5,002 nucleotides of DNA from Bacteroidales bacterium (GTDB taxonomy: Bacteria; Bacteroidota; Bacteroidia; Bacteroidales; UBA932), in contig SFPH01000092.1 of assembly GCA_004552115.1 (NCBI GenBank), forward strand, positions 1-5,002, written 5' to 3'. Made by a program: the position numbers and the translations under genes. Shown here piece after piece: positions 1 through 5,002 of this stretch. The stretch's first letter is position 1. The number at the start of each line of letters is the position of its first letter. Below the pieces are notes generated by a model. It was not told the DNA's origin and did no database searches. It saw only the letters and a program-made list of their open reading frames with translations.

Positions 1-445
1 AATTAGTCGCGATATCCGGAGTATAACGGAGCTTGCCAAGCATCAGCCCGCGGGAAACGAGTTCCGCCTTTGCCTGCCTCATTGAAAGTCCAACGAGATC
101 CGGCATGGAAACCTTCTTCGGGGTTTTCGAATTGATAGTCAACATAATGCGTCTCCCCTCCTTGACCTTTCCGCCAGCCTTCGGAACCTGGGAGAACACC
201 AGGCCGCGTCCCATCTTCCTGACATAGACCGAGTCCGTCACCTCAACCCTGACCCCCACGGAAGCCGCTGTCCTCAGGGCCTCCTCGACTGACCTGTTGG
301 TGAAATCAGGCACGGTAATCTCCTTTCCGTGACGGGTTCCTATATTGAGGAGAACCGAAGCGCCAAGAACGAGGACAAGAATCAAAGCCGCGGCAAGCAG
401 CAGATTCTTCACTATCCAATTGCTGAAAAAACCTTTAGTATCCAT
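1..445 (-). CDS. Membrane-anchored PASTA-domain protein (partial, C-terminus outside window)
   Basis: The 148 visible residues begin MDTKGFFSNWIVKN. A single membrane segment follows (about 11-35, rich in Leu, Ala and Val), then one complete PASTA domain (about 41-106, starting ITVPDFTNRSVEEA and containing the typical FSQVPKAGGKVKEG turn) and the start of a second (from about 110, VSMPDLVGLSMRQAKAEL). PASTA domains are known from penicillin-binding proteins and PknB-type kinases, where they sit outside the membrane and bind cell-wall fragments or support dimerisation. Here the short cytoplasmic tail has no room for a kinase, so this is a stand-alone anchored PASTA protein. In Bacteroidetes such genes often lie near ddl and rluD; those would be off the left edge (from memory, not visible). 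It starts 15 bases after the LysE-type gene stop, so the two are probably co-transcribed. No Shine-Dalgarno is seen. The exact role is unknown. Confidence 0.9.
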   Translation of the reverse strand, partial: MDTKGFFSNWIVKNLLLAAALILVLVLGASVLLNIGTRHGKEITVPDFTNRSVEEALRTAASVGVRVEVTDSVYVRKMGRGLVFSQVPKAGGKVKEGRRIMLTINSKTPKKVSMPDLVGLSMRQAKAELVSRGLMLGKLRYTPDIATN

Positions 446-460
446 TTCAAATATCGATTA

Positions 461-1105
461 TCATAGAAAAATAACATCCAGCACGCCCTCTGCGACAAGG
501 GCTATGCCGATTATGGTGACGACCACGCCGGCAACCCTGTTGACCCAGAGCAAAGTGCTGAGTCTGAAGTTCTTGCGGAAACGGCTGAATGACCAGGAGA
601 ATACAAACCAGTACAATGCGGAGCCGCCGCTAAGGGAAATCAGGATGGGAGCCACCCTGAAATCGTTGGGCTCCAGTTGTATCCCGAAGAATGCGAACAG
701 GGCGAAAATCACGAAAATGGCTCCCGGATTGGAAATTCCCATTATCACCGCCTGCAGGAAATCCTTCAGGGAATAGGAAGATGCCTGGTGCTCAGCCTTC
801 ATTTTACGGAACGGATCCTTGAAAGTCATGCTGCATCCGAGAAGAATGACAATGATGCCTCCTCCAACCATTATCAGAATGCGGTGATCGGCGATGAAGG
901 ACTCGGCGAATGCCAAAGCGAAAATGGCAATGACAGCGAACAGCGTATCCACCAGACAGGCACCCAGACCGGCCATGAAACCGGCCTTATGCCCCTCACT
1001 GAGGGATTTCTGCAGAACAAGAATCGCTATCGGTCCGAGCGGAACCGAAGCGCACACTCCTATGAGAAAGCCCTTCAATATGTCGAGAAGCATTAAATCC
1101 ATCAT
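461..1105 (-). CDS. LysE/RhtB-family transporter
   Basis: The protein has 214 residues starting MMDLMLLDILKGF, with about six hydrophobic segments (near 5-31, 42-68, 74-93, 117-141, 150-170, 188-213). The signature of the LysE superfamily is clear: SVPLGPIAILVLQKSL with PLGP at 22-25, the AGFMAGLGACLVDTLFA stretch with D53, and the NPGAIFVIFALFAFFG segment with NPG at 126-128. Family members export amino acids such as lysine or threonine across the inner membrane; the substrate here cannot be read from sequence. The frame stays open up to 1342 inside lnt, but I reject that long start: the promoter element at 1126-1133 lies within the extension, and the family begins at the first membrane helix. 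ATGs at 1105, 1102 and 1093 are all possible. I took 1105, which leaves 20 bases after the -7 element, nearly matching the 21 on the lnt side. The PASTA gene follows closely. Confidence 0.88.
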   Translation of the reverse strand: MMDLMLLDILKGFLIGVCASVPLGPIAILVLQKSLSEGHKAGFMAGLGACLVDTLFAVIAIFALAFAESFIADHRILIMVGGGIIVILLGCSMTFKDPFRKMKAEHQASSYSLKDFLQAVIMGISNPGAIFVIFALFAFFGIQLEPNDFRVAPILISLSGGSALYWFVFSWSFSRFRKNFRLSTLLWVNRVAGVVVTIIGIALVAEGVLDVIFL

Positions 1106-1125
1106 CCGATAATGTTGACATTTTA

Positions 1126-1133
1126 CAAAGATA
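1126..1133 (-). promoter_or_regulatory. Bacteroidetes -7 promoter element for the LysE-type gene
   Basis: Read on the minus strand this is TATCTTTG, an exact match to the Bacteroidetes consensus TAnnTTTG. It ends 20 bases before the ATG at 1105, giving a predicted leader of roughly 15-20 bases. The -33 TTTG element is not clear: the closest is TCTG about 22 bases upstream (1156-1159). It should drive the exporter and probably the PASTA gene. Confidence 0.65.
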
Positions 1134-1146
1134 ATGAAATAATTCA

Positions 1147-1154
1147 TATCTTTG
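1147..1154 (+). promoter_or_regulatory. Bacteroidetes -7 promoter element for lnt
   Basis: TATCTTTG on the plus strand again matches TAnnTTTG exactly and ends 21 bases before the lnt ATG at 1176. A weak -33 candidate (TTTA, 1122-1125) lies 21 bases upstream. The short leader has no ribosome binding site, as is usual in this phylum. It lies back-to-back with the exporter promoter, 13 bases apart. Confidence 0.65.
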
Positions 1155-1175
1155 TCAGATTGAAATCCCGAATGT

Positions 1176-2876
1176 ATGAAACCTGGAATTAATGAAAAGA
1201 ACGGCAAACCGGAAGCATCCCGCCCGAAAGTGAGAATCATGGCAATCCTGCTCGCATTGTTCGTCATCCTGGCCTCACTCCCCTTTCTGGTTCCGCACAC
1301 GGGGCTGCTGTCCCTGTTCTGTCTCGTCCCTCTGCTCTGCATGGAGCATATCGGAACTGAGAACGGCGTGAAAAGGATGTGGCTCTGGCATTATTCCGCC
1401 TTCGTGCTGTGGAATGCGGCCACTACATTCTGGGTATGCAATGCGACAGTCGGCGGCGGAATCTTCGCCGTACTGGCCAACGCCTTCCAGATGTCATTGA
1501 TATTCGGAACATTCAGATGGAGCAGAAGGGTGCTCAAAGGCATCCTTCCATATATCTTCCTCGCATTCCTGTGGATTGCCTGGGAGCACTGGTACCTGAC
1601 CTCGGCCCAGATTTCCTGGCCATGGCTGGTTCTCGGCAATTCCTTCGCAAGGACTGCCTCACTGGTACAATGGTACGAGTTCACCGGTGCCCTCGGAGGC
1701 AGCCTTTGGATATGGTCCTGCAACCTCGGGCTCTTCGGGCTGATGATGTGGGCAGCCACTGGCAAAATTGCGCAGGCCGGCAGGGTCGCCCTGGTCAGCC
1801 TTCCGCTCATGTACATCCTCCTGCTGACGGCTCTTCCTGTTTACTCCCTTCTCAGATACAAGGCCAAGGACACTGAGCCGGACAGCACCTTGGACGTCAT
1901 TGTCCTGCAGCCCAACATCGACCCTTACCATAAATTCGAGGCCCTCACCCAGAGCCAGCAGAATGCATTGTTGCTGAAAGAATTCAATGCGGCATTGGCG
2001 GAGGAAGGATACGACAGCACCGGAATCACCCTCGCCCTGACGCCGGAGACATTCACGGGCGGCATCGTGAACGGAAAGATTGAGGAAACCAGCATCACCT
2101 GGAGGCAGTTCAAGGCATATCTCCAGGACAAGCCGGGGATGAATCTCCTCTTCGGAGCCTCCACCTACGACTACACATTCTCGAAAAAGGCCCCTTCATA
2201 CAATGCGAGAAAATGCCGGGACGGAAGCTGGGTCGAATCCCACAACTCCGCCATCATCATGGACCGCAGCGGAGAAACGGAGACCTACCACAAGTCCAAG
2301 CTTGTTGTGGGCGTGGAAATGATGCCCTATCCGGCATTCTTCAGCAAAATCGACAACATGCTCGGTGGGGTCATCGGCAGATGTGTCGGCCAGGACGAGG
2401 TCAGCCTCCTGAACTGCGTGCAGCGGGACAGCCTGGGCCGGATCACGGGGAGAATCCCTGTAGGCTGCGCTATCTGCTATGAATCAGTTTATCCGGAGCA
2501 TTGTACGGAATATGTCAGGAAAGGGGCTGAACTGTTGACCGTCATTACCAATGATGCCTGGTGGGGAGACACACCGGGATACCGCCAGCATCTCAGCTAT
2601 TCATCACTCAGGGCAATCGAGACCGGAAGATACATAGTGAGATGCGCCAATACCGGCATCTCCGCAATCATCAATCCGAGAGGCGACATTCTCGAAGAGA
2701 CAGAGTGGTGGAAGCCTGCCCACATTGTATCGAAAGCCGGGCTGGAGGACAGGAAGACATTCTTCGTGACTTACGGAGACATTACCGGAAGGATATGCTC
2801 GCTGATGGCCATAATGATATTGATGAGCGTTGCCGTCAGGGCCTTCGTCGCGCGCCGCCAGCAGAAGCAGGCTTAA
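1176..2876 (+). CDS. lnt: Apolipoprotein N-acyltransferase
   Basis: Lnt moves an acyl chain from phospholipid onto the N-terminal diacylglyceryl cysteine of lipoproteins, the last step of lipoprotein maturation, at the periplasmic face of the inner membrane. The 566 residues (E. coli Lnt has 512) show a basic N-terminus, a block of membrane segments between about 22 and 227, a nitrilase-like periplasmic domain (about 239-535, starting LDVIVLQPNIDPYHKFE) and a last membrane helix (about 540-558). The catalytic triad is intact: E291 in TPETFTGG, K373 in YHKSKLV and C434 in AICYES. The accessory glutamates are also present, E381 (GVEMMPY) and E436. TNDAWWGDTPGYRQH at 458-472 is typical of the family. 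The spacings E291-K373 and K373-C434 are somewhat larger than in E. coli. The start at 1176 fits the promoter just upstream. The gene appears monocistronic and converges with rng; no terminator of its own is evident. Confidence 0.95.
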   Translation: MKPGINEKNGKPEASRPKVRIMAILLALFVILASLPFLVPHTGLLSLFCLVPLLCMEHIGTENGVKRMWLWHYSAFVLWNAATTFWVCNATVGGGIFAVLANAFQMSLIFGTFRWSRRVLKGILPYIFLAFLWIAWEHWYLTSAQISWPWLVLGNSFARTASLVQWYEFTGALGGSLWIWSCNLGLFGLMMWAATGKIAQAGRVALVSLPLMYILLLTALPVYSLLRYKAKDTEPDSTLDVIVLQPNIDPYHKFEALTQSQQNALLLKEFNAALAEEGYDSTGITLALTPETFTGGIVNGKIEETSITWRQFKAYLQDKPGMNLLFGASTYDYTFSKKAPSYNARKCRDGSWVESHNSAIIMDRSGETETYHKSKLVVGVEMMPYPAFFSKIDNMLGGVIGRCVGQDEVSLLNCVQRDSLGRITGRIPVGCAICYESVYPEHCTEYVRKGAELLTVITNDAWWGDTPGYRQHLSYSSLRAIETGRYIVRCANTGISAIINPRGDILEETEWWKPAHIVSKAGLEDRKTFFVTYGDITGRICSLMAIMILMSVAVRAFVARRQQKQA

Positions 2877-2919
2877 TTCAAACAGCAGCAGCTGCGTGAC
2901 GGACCGGAAAGATTGCCAT

Positions 2920-2966
2920 AAGAAAGAACCCGGGCGGGCCTTGACTACTTGTCAAGTTTCCCGCCC
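2920..2966 (-). terminator. Intrinsic terminator of rng
   Basis: On the minus strand the outer stem pairs GGGCGGG (plus 2932-2938) with CCCGCCC (2960-2966), and an inner stem pairs CTTGAC (2940-2945) with GTCAAG (2951-2956) around a 5-base loop, TACTT. The T-rich tail TTCTTTCTT follows on the minus strand (2928-2920). The upstream arm is made of the last rng codons, and the stop codon TAG (2945-2947) reaches into the loop. The plus side lacks a T tract, so it probably does not serve lnt as an intrinsic terminator. Confidence 0.75.
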
Positions 2967-4513
2967 AGGTCATCATAAAGTTCATTCTGCAGTACGCTGA
3001 AGTCCAGCACTTCTTCAAGCCGGATCTTGCATTTGTACTTCCGTTTCCATTTCCTCAGATAAGAATTGAAACCCCTCGAAAGGAAGGCTCCCAGAATCGG
3101 GCTCGTCTTCAACGTGAAGGATTTGATCTTGAGTTCCCCCGCATAATAGGCGAGGCGTCTCTCGATCTGCTCGTCAATCAGGATGCTGGAAGAAATCTTG
3201 CCCGTGCCGTGGCAGAGAGGGCATTCCTCCGTAGTGTCAATGACTGTCACCGGGCGGATTCTCTGCCTCGTAATCTGCATAAGGCCGAACTTGGTCAGAG
3301 GAAGGACATTGTGCTTCGCCCTGTCATCCTGCATAAGTTCCGTCATGTACTTGTACAGCCCGTTCTTGTGCTCCTGGGTCTCCATATCGATGAAATCGAC
3401 GATGACGATTCCGCCCATATCCCTGAGCCTGAGCTGTCTGGCAATCTCTTCCGCCGCATAACGGTTCACCTCGTAGGTGTTTTCCTCCTGGTCTGTAGTC
3501 TTTGCGCGGATACCGCTGTTCACGTCGACGACGTTAAGAGCTTCCGTAGATTCTATCACCAGGTAGGCTCCCTGCTTGATCGGCACCACCTTTCCGAAAG
3601 AACTCTTCATCTGACGCGTCACCTCGAAATGGTCGAAAATCGGCTCCTTTCCATCGTAGAACTTCACGATCTTCTCCTGCTCAGGTGAAATCTGCGCAAT
3701 ATATTTCCTTATCTCGTCGAGCTCCTTCCTGTCATTCACGTAAATGTTCGAGAATGAATCATTGAAGAGATCCCTGAGCACTGTCGTGGTCTTGCTGTAC
3801 TCTGTAAACAGCGGCTGTATGCCCTTGGCCCTGGAGAGCTTGCTCCATGAACCTTCCCACTTGCTGATGAGGGACTTGAGCTCGGATACCAGAATTGCGG
3901 CGTTCTTTCCTTCCGCCGCAGTGCGGATAATCGCTCCGTAATTGCCGGGAAGAATGCTGCGGACCAGAGTCTCGAGACGCTTCTTCTCCTCTTTTGACGA
4001 AATTTTCTGGGAAACGCTCACTTTCTTCGCGAAAGGGAGGAGTACTATATTGCGTCCTGCCAATGAAATCTCAGCAGTGAGCCTCGACCCCTTGGTCGAT
4101 ATCGGCTCCTTGACGATCTGGACAATCACCATCTGACCAGGTGTCAGAATCTTGTCAATCTGCCCCTCCTTTGCGAGGATAGGGCCAAGTTCAATGCTTG
4201 AGAACAAGTCTCCCGCATTGGTGTTGGGATTTGACTTCTTCACGAACTGGTCGAACGCGTCGAAGTACAGGCCCAGGTCAAGATAATGGATGAATGCCTC
4301 CTTCTCGTCCCCGATGTCAACGAAAGCCGCATTCAGTGCCGGCATTATCTTCTTCACCTTTCCGAGGAAGACATCGCCCACAGTGAAGCTGTGCTCCGCA
4401 AGGGATTCCCTGTTGAACTCGATCAGCTTGTGGTTGTCCATCAAAGCGAGCTGAACTTCGGTTTCCCTGACATCGACAATCAGATCTTTAACTGATTCCT
4501 TTTCAGACTCCAT
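2945..4513 (-). CDS. rng: Ribonuclease G/E family endoribonuclease
   Basis: This 522-residue protein belongs to the Rne/Rng family, which cleaves single-stranded A/U-rich RNA in rRNA maturation and mRNA decay. Its length is close to E. coli RNase G (489) and it lacks the long C-terminal scaffold of RNase E. An S1 domain covers about 38-155 (VGDVFLGKVKKIMPALNAAFVDIG). The 5'-phosphate sensor IIRTAAEG carries R197-T198. The two metal-binding aspartates are D330 (NVVDVNSG) and D373 (IVDFIDM), 43 residues apart as in E. coli RNase E. The zinc-link CPLCHG has C431 and C434, again with the expected spacing from D373. All active-site features are present, so the enzyme should work. The S1 region holds an insert-like stretch (about 80-122) rich in acidic and polar residues. 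The next gene upstream ends at 4652, with a strong terminator between. Upstream of the ATG only about 57 bases are free for a promoter. Confidence 0.95.
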   Translation of the reverse strand: MESEKESVKDLIVDVRETEVQLALMDNHKLIEFNRESLAEHSFTVGDVFLGKVKKIMPALNAAFVDIGDEKEAFIHYLDLGLYFDAFDQFVKKSNPNTNAGDLFSSIELGPILAKEGQIDKILTPGQMVIVQIVKEPISTKGSRLTAEISLAGRNIVLLPFAKKVSVSQKISSKEEKKRLETLVRSILPGNYGAIIRTAAEGKNAAILVSELKSLISKWEGSWSKLSRAKGIQPLFTEYSKTTTVLRDLFNDSFSNIYVNDRKELDEIRKYIAQISPEQEKIVKFYDGKEPIFDHFEVTRQMKSSFGKVVPIKQGAYLVIESTEALNVVDVNSGIRAKTTDQEENTYEVNRYAAEEIARQLRLRDMGGIVIVDFIDMETQEHKNGLYKYMTELMQDDRAKHNVLPLTKFGLMQITRQRIRPVTVIDTTEECPLCHGTGKISSSILIDEQIERRLAYYAGELKIKSFTLKTSPILGAFLSRGFNSYLRKWKRKYKCKIRLEEVLDFSVLQNELYDDLGGKLDK

Positions 4514-4570
4514 CAGGATTTACAATATTTTAGGTATGCGGGGATGGATGCAAACCATGCCATCCTCATC

Positions 4571-4612
4571 AAAAAAAACAGAAGAGGCCGTCCGGACTAC
4601 CGGTCAGCCTCT
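4571..4612 (-). terminator. Strong intrinsic terminator after the HU / 29-aa protein unit
   Basis: Read on the minus strand, AGAGGC (plus 4607-4612) pairs with GCCTCT (4583-4588). The stem continues with a T-G wobble and a G-C pair, has one A-A mismatch, and closes with CCGG against CCGG around the loop TAGT. That gives about 12 paired positions. After a short spacer comes an uninterrupted run of eight T (plus 4571-4578). This is a textbook rho-independent terminator for the genes to its right, and it lies between them and rng. Confidence 0.9.
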
Positions 4613-4617
4613 CTCTC

Positions 4618-4632
4618 TTAGCAGACTGCTAA
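4618..4632. repeat. Short perfect inverted repeat downstream of the 29-aa gene
   Basis: TTAGCAG, one central A, then CTGCTAA gives seven complementary positions per arm. As RNA it could form a six-pair stem with a three-base loop, lying just before the terminator hairpin in the minus transcript. It might be a second weak hairpin, a processing site or a protein site; nothing in the sequence decides between these. Confidence 0.5.
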
Positions 4633-4651
4633 AATGGCAGACACTGAAAAA

Positions 4652-4741
4652 TTACTTCTTCTTATGTCTATTCTTGCGCAAACGCTTTTTACGCTTGTGC
4701 GTTGCCATCTTATGCCTTTTATGCTTCTTTCCGTTTGGCAT
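4652..4741 (-). CDS. 29-aa highly basic protein, bS22/mS38 (AURKAIP1-COX24)-like
   Basis: The product starts MPNGKKHKRHKMATHKRK and ends RKNRHKKK. Of 29 residues, 11 are Lys, 5 Arg and 4 His, with no acidic residue and one Leu, a composition typical of tiny ribosomal proteins buried in rRNA. The pattern KxM...K..RK..LRK.RH lines up by eye with the mycobacterial 30S protein bS22, a relative of mitochondrial mS38 (AURKAIP1; Cox24 in yeast). I therefore infer a small-subunit ribosomal protein; the resemblance is from memory and not scored. The gene lies 19 bases after the HU stop and is followed by a strong terminator, so it probably shares the HU transcript. Met12 is a possible internal start that would give 18 residues, but the basic block before it looks like part of the protein. 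The stop is TAA. It is short enough to be missed by most gene callers. Confidence 0.8.
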   Translation of the reverse strand: MPNGKKHKRHKMATHKRKKRLRKNRHKKK

Positions 4742-4760
4742 AGGTCAAAAAAATTAAATG

Positions 4761-5002
4761 TTATTTCTTTAAGCTTGCTACAAACTCCTTGGCCGGCTTG
4801 AATGCTGGGATATCGTGAGCCGGAATGGTCATTGTAGTATTCTTGGTGATGTTTCTTGCTGCTTTCTCAGCCCTGTGCTTGATGATGAAGCTGCCGAAGC
4901 CGCGGAGATATACAGGCTCTCCATTGGCGATGGAGCCCTTGATGCACTTGATCAGCTCCTCAACAACTGGCTGAACTTTACTTTTTTCAACTCCGGTCTC
5001 TT
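4761..5002 (-). CDS. HU-family DNA-binding protein (partial, N-terminus outside window)
   Basis: The 79 visible C-terminal residues begin ETGVEKSKVQPVVEELIK; by comparison with HU of about 90 residues, only some 12-15 are missing. The family signature YLRGFGSF (visible residues 31-38) leads into the DNA-binding beta arm (ARNITKNTT) and the closing IPAFKPAKEF segment before the final helix. HU and IHF proteins bind as dimers in the minor groove and bend DNA in the nucleoid. At the arm tip the usual RNP, whose proline intercalates between base pairs, reads RNI here. This is common in one Bacteroidetes HU group, to my knowledge, and may mean weaker kinking. The gene is followed after 19 bases by the 29-aa basic protein, and both end at the terminator near 4571. 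The start and promoter lie beyond the right edge. Confidence 0.93.
   Translation of the reverse strand, partial: ETGVEKSKVQPVVEELIKCIKGSIANGEPVYLRGFGSFIIKHRAEKAARNITKNTTMTIPAHDIPAFKPAKEFVASLKK

Larger units (their letters stand above)
1125..1155. repeat. Inverted repeat spanning the divergent promoters
   Basis: The left arm ACAAAGATA (1125-1133) is exactly complementary to TATCTTTGT (1147-1155). The inner pair TGAA (1135-1138) and TTCA (1143-1146) extends the dyad to 13 paired positions per arm, with one unpaired A at 1134 and a 4-base centre, ATAA. The outer arms are the two promoter -7 elements themselves, so much of the symmetry follows from having facing copies of one consensus. The additional inner pairing is not explained that way. 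Confidence 0.7.

Noticed and set aside
345..776. 143-codon open frame on the plus strand opposite the PASTA and LysE-type genes
   Set aside because: It spans two well-supported minus genes and their junction, and its product has no recognisable domain and a composition typical of an antisense shadow.
677..1096. 139-codon plus-strand frame opposite the exporter
   Set aside because: It is entirely antisense to a clear six-helix transporter and shows no domain.
1115..1120. TTGACA resembling an E. coli -35 box
   Set aside because: There is no TATAAT at proper spacing, and both genes here have exact Bacteroidetes-type -7 elements instead.
1106..1342. N-terminal extension of the LysE-type frame to an ATG at 1342
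   Set aside because: It would overlap the lnt coding start and contain both promoter elements; the added residues show no relation to the family, which starts at the first membrane helix.
1379..1876. Long overlapping frames inside lnt on both strands
   Set aside because: lnt has an intact catalytic triad across the whole region, so the other frames are by-products of its codon use.
3209..3688. 159-codon plus-strand frame opposite rng
   Set aside because: The rng frame here encodes D330 and D373 at canonical spacing; the antisense product is not recognisable.
4536..4757. 73-codon plus-strand frame with a hydrophobic stretch
   Set aside because: It runs through the terminator and is antisense to the 29-aa gene; the Leu/Phe-rich part is just the complement of the Lys/Arg codons, and no plus promoter element precedes it.
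4742..4760. Run of seven T (minus) between HU and the 29-aa gene as a terminator
   Set aside because: No stable hairpin precedes it in the HU 3' end, so it is more likely just an A/T-rich translation start region.

Overview
The window looks like a chromosomal segment of a member of the Bacteroidota, probably Bacteroidales, with GC near one half. Four things point there: promoter -7 elements that match the Bacteroidetes consensus TAnnTTTG exactly, no Shine-Dalgarno sequences ahead of the starts, a kinase-less membrane-anchored PASTA protein, and an HU paralogue with an ARNITKNTT-type arm. I cannot name the genus.

Layout, left to right. A PASTA-domain envelope protein (minus, cut by the left edge) is preceded in its transcription unit by a LysE-type exporter, 15 bases away. 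Diverging from them is lnt, apolipoprotein N-acyltransferase, reading plus. The roughly 70 bases between the exporter and lnt hold two back-to-back TATCTTTG promoter elements forming a near-perfect dyad. lnt converges on a ribonuclease G/E-family gene (rng, minus); a hairpin containing the rng stop codon in its loop ends the rng transcript. Upstream of rng is a strong intrinsic terminator. This closes a unit of an HU-family DNA-binding protein (cut by the right edge) followed by a 29-codon gene for an extremely basic protein.

Most of the window is housekeeping: lipoprotein maturation and an envelope PASTA protein on the left, RNA processing, nucleoid structure and probably a ribosomal component on the right. 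No mobile element, CRISPR array, tRNA or rRNA is visible. The most notable item is the 29-aa protein, which resembles the bS22 / mS38 (AURKAIP1-COX24) ribosomal family. The divergent promoter dyad and the rng leader are also worth attention. I see no convincing undescribed multi-gene system here.
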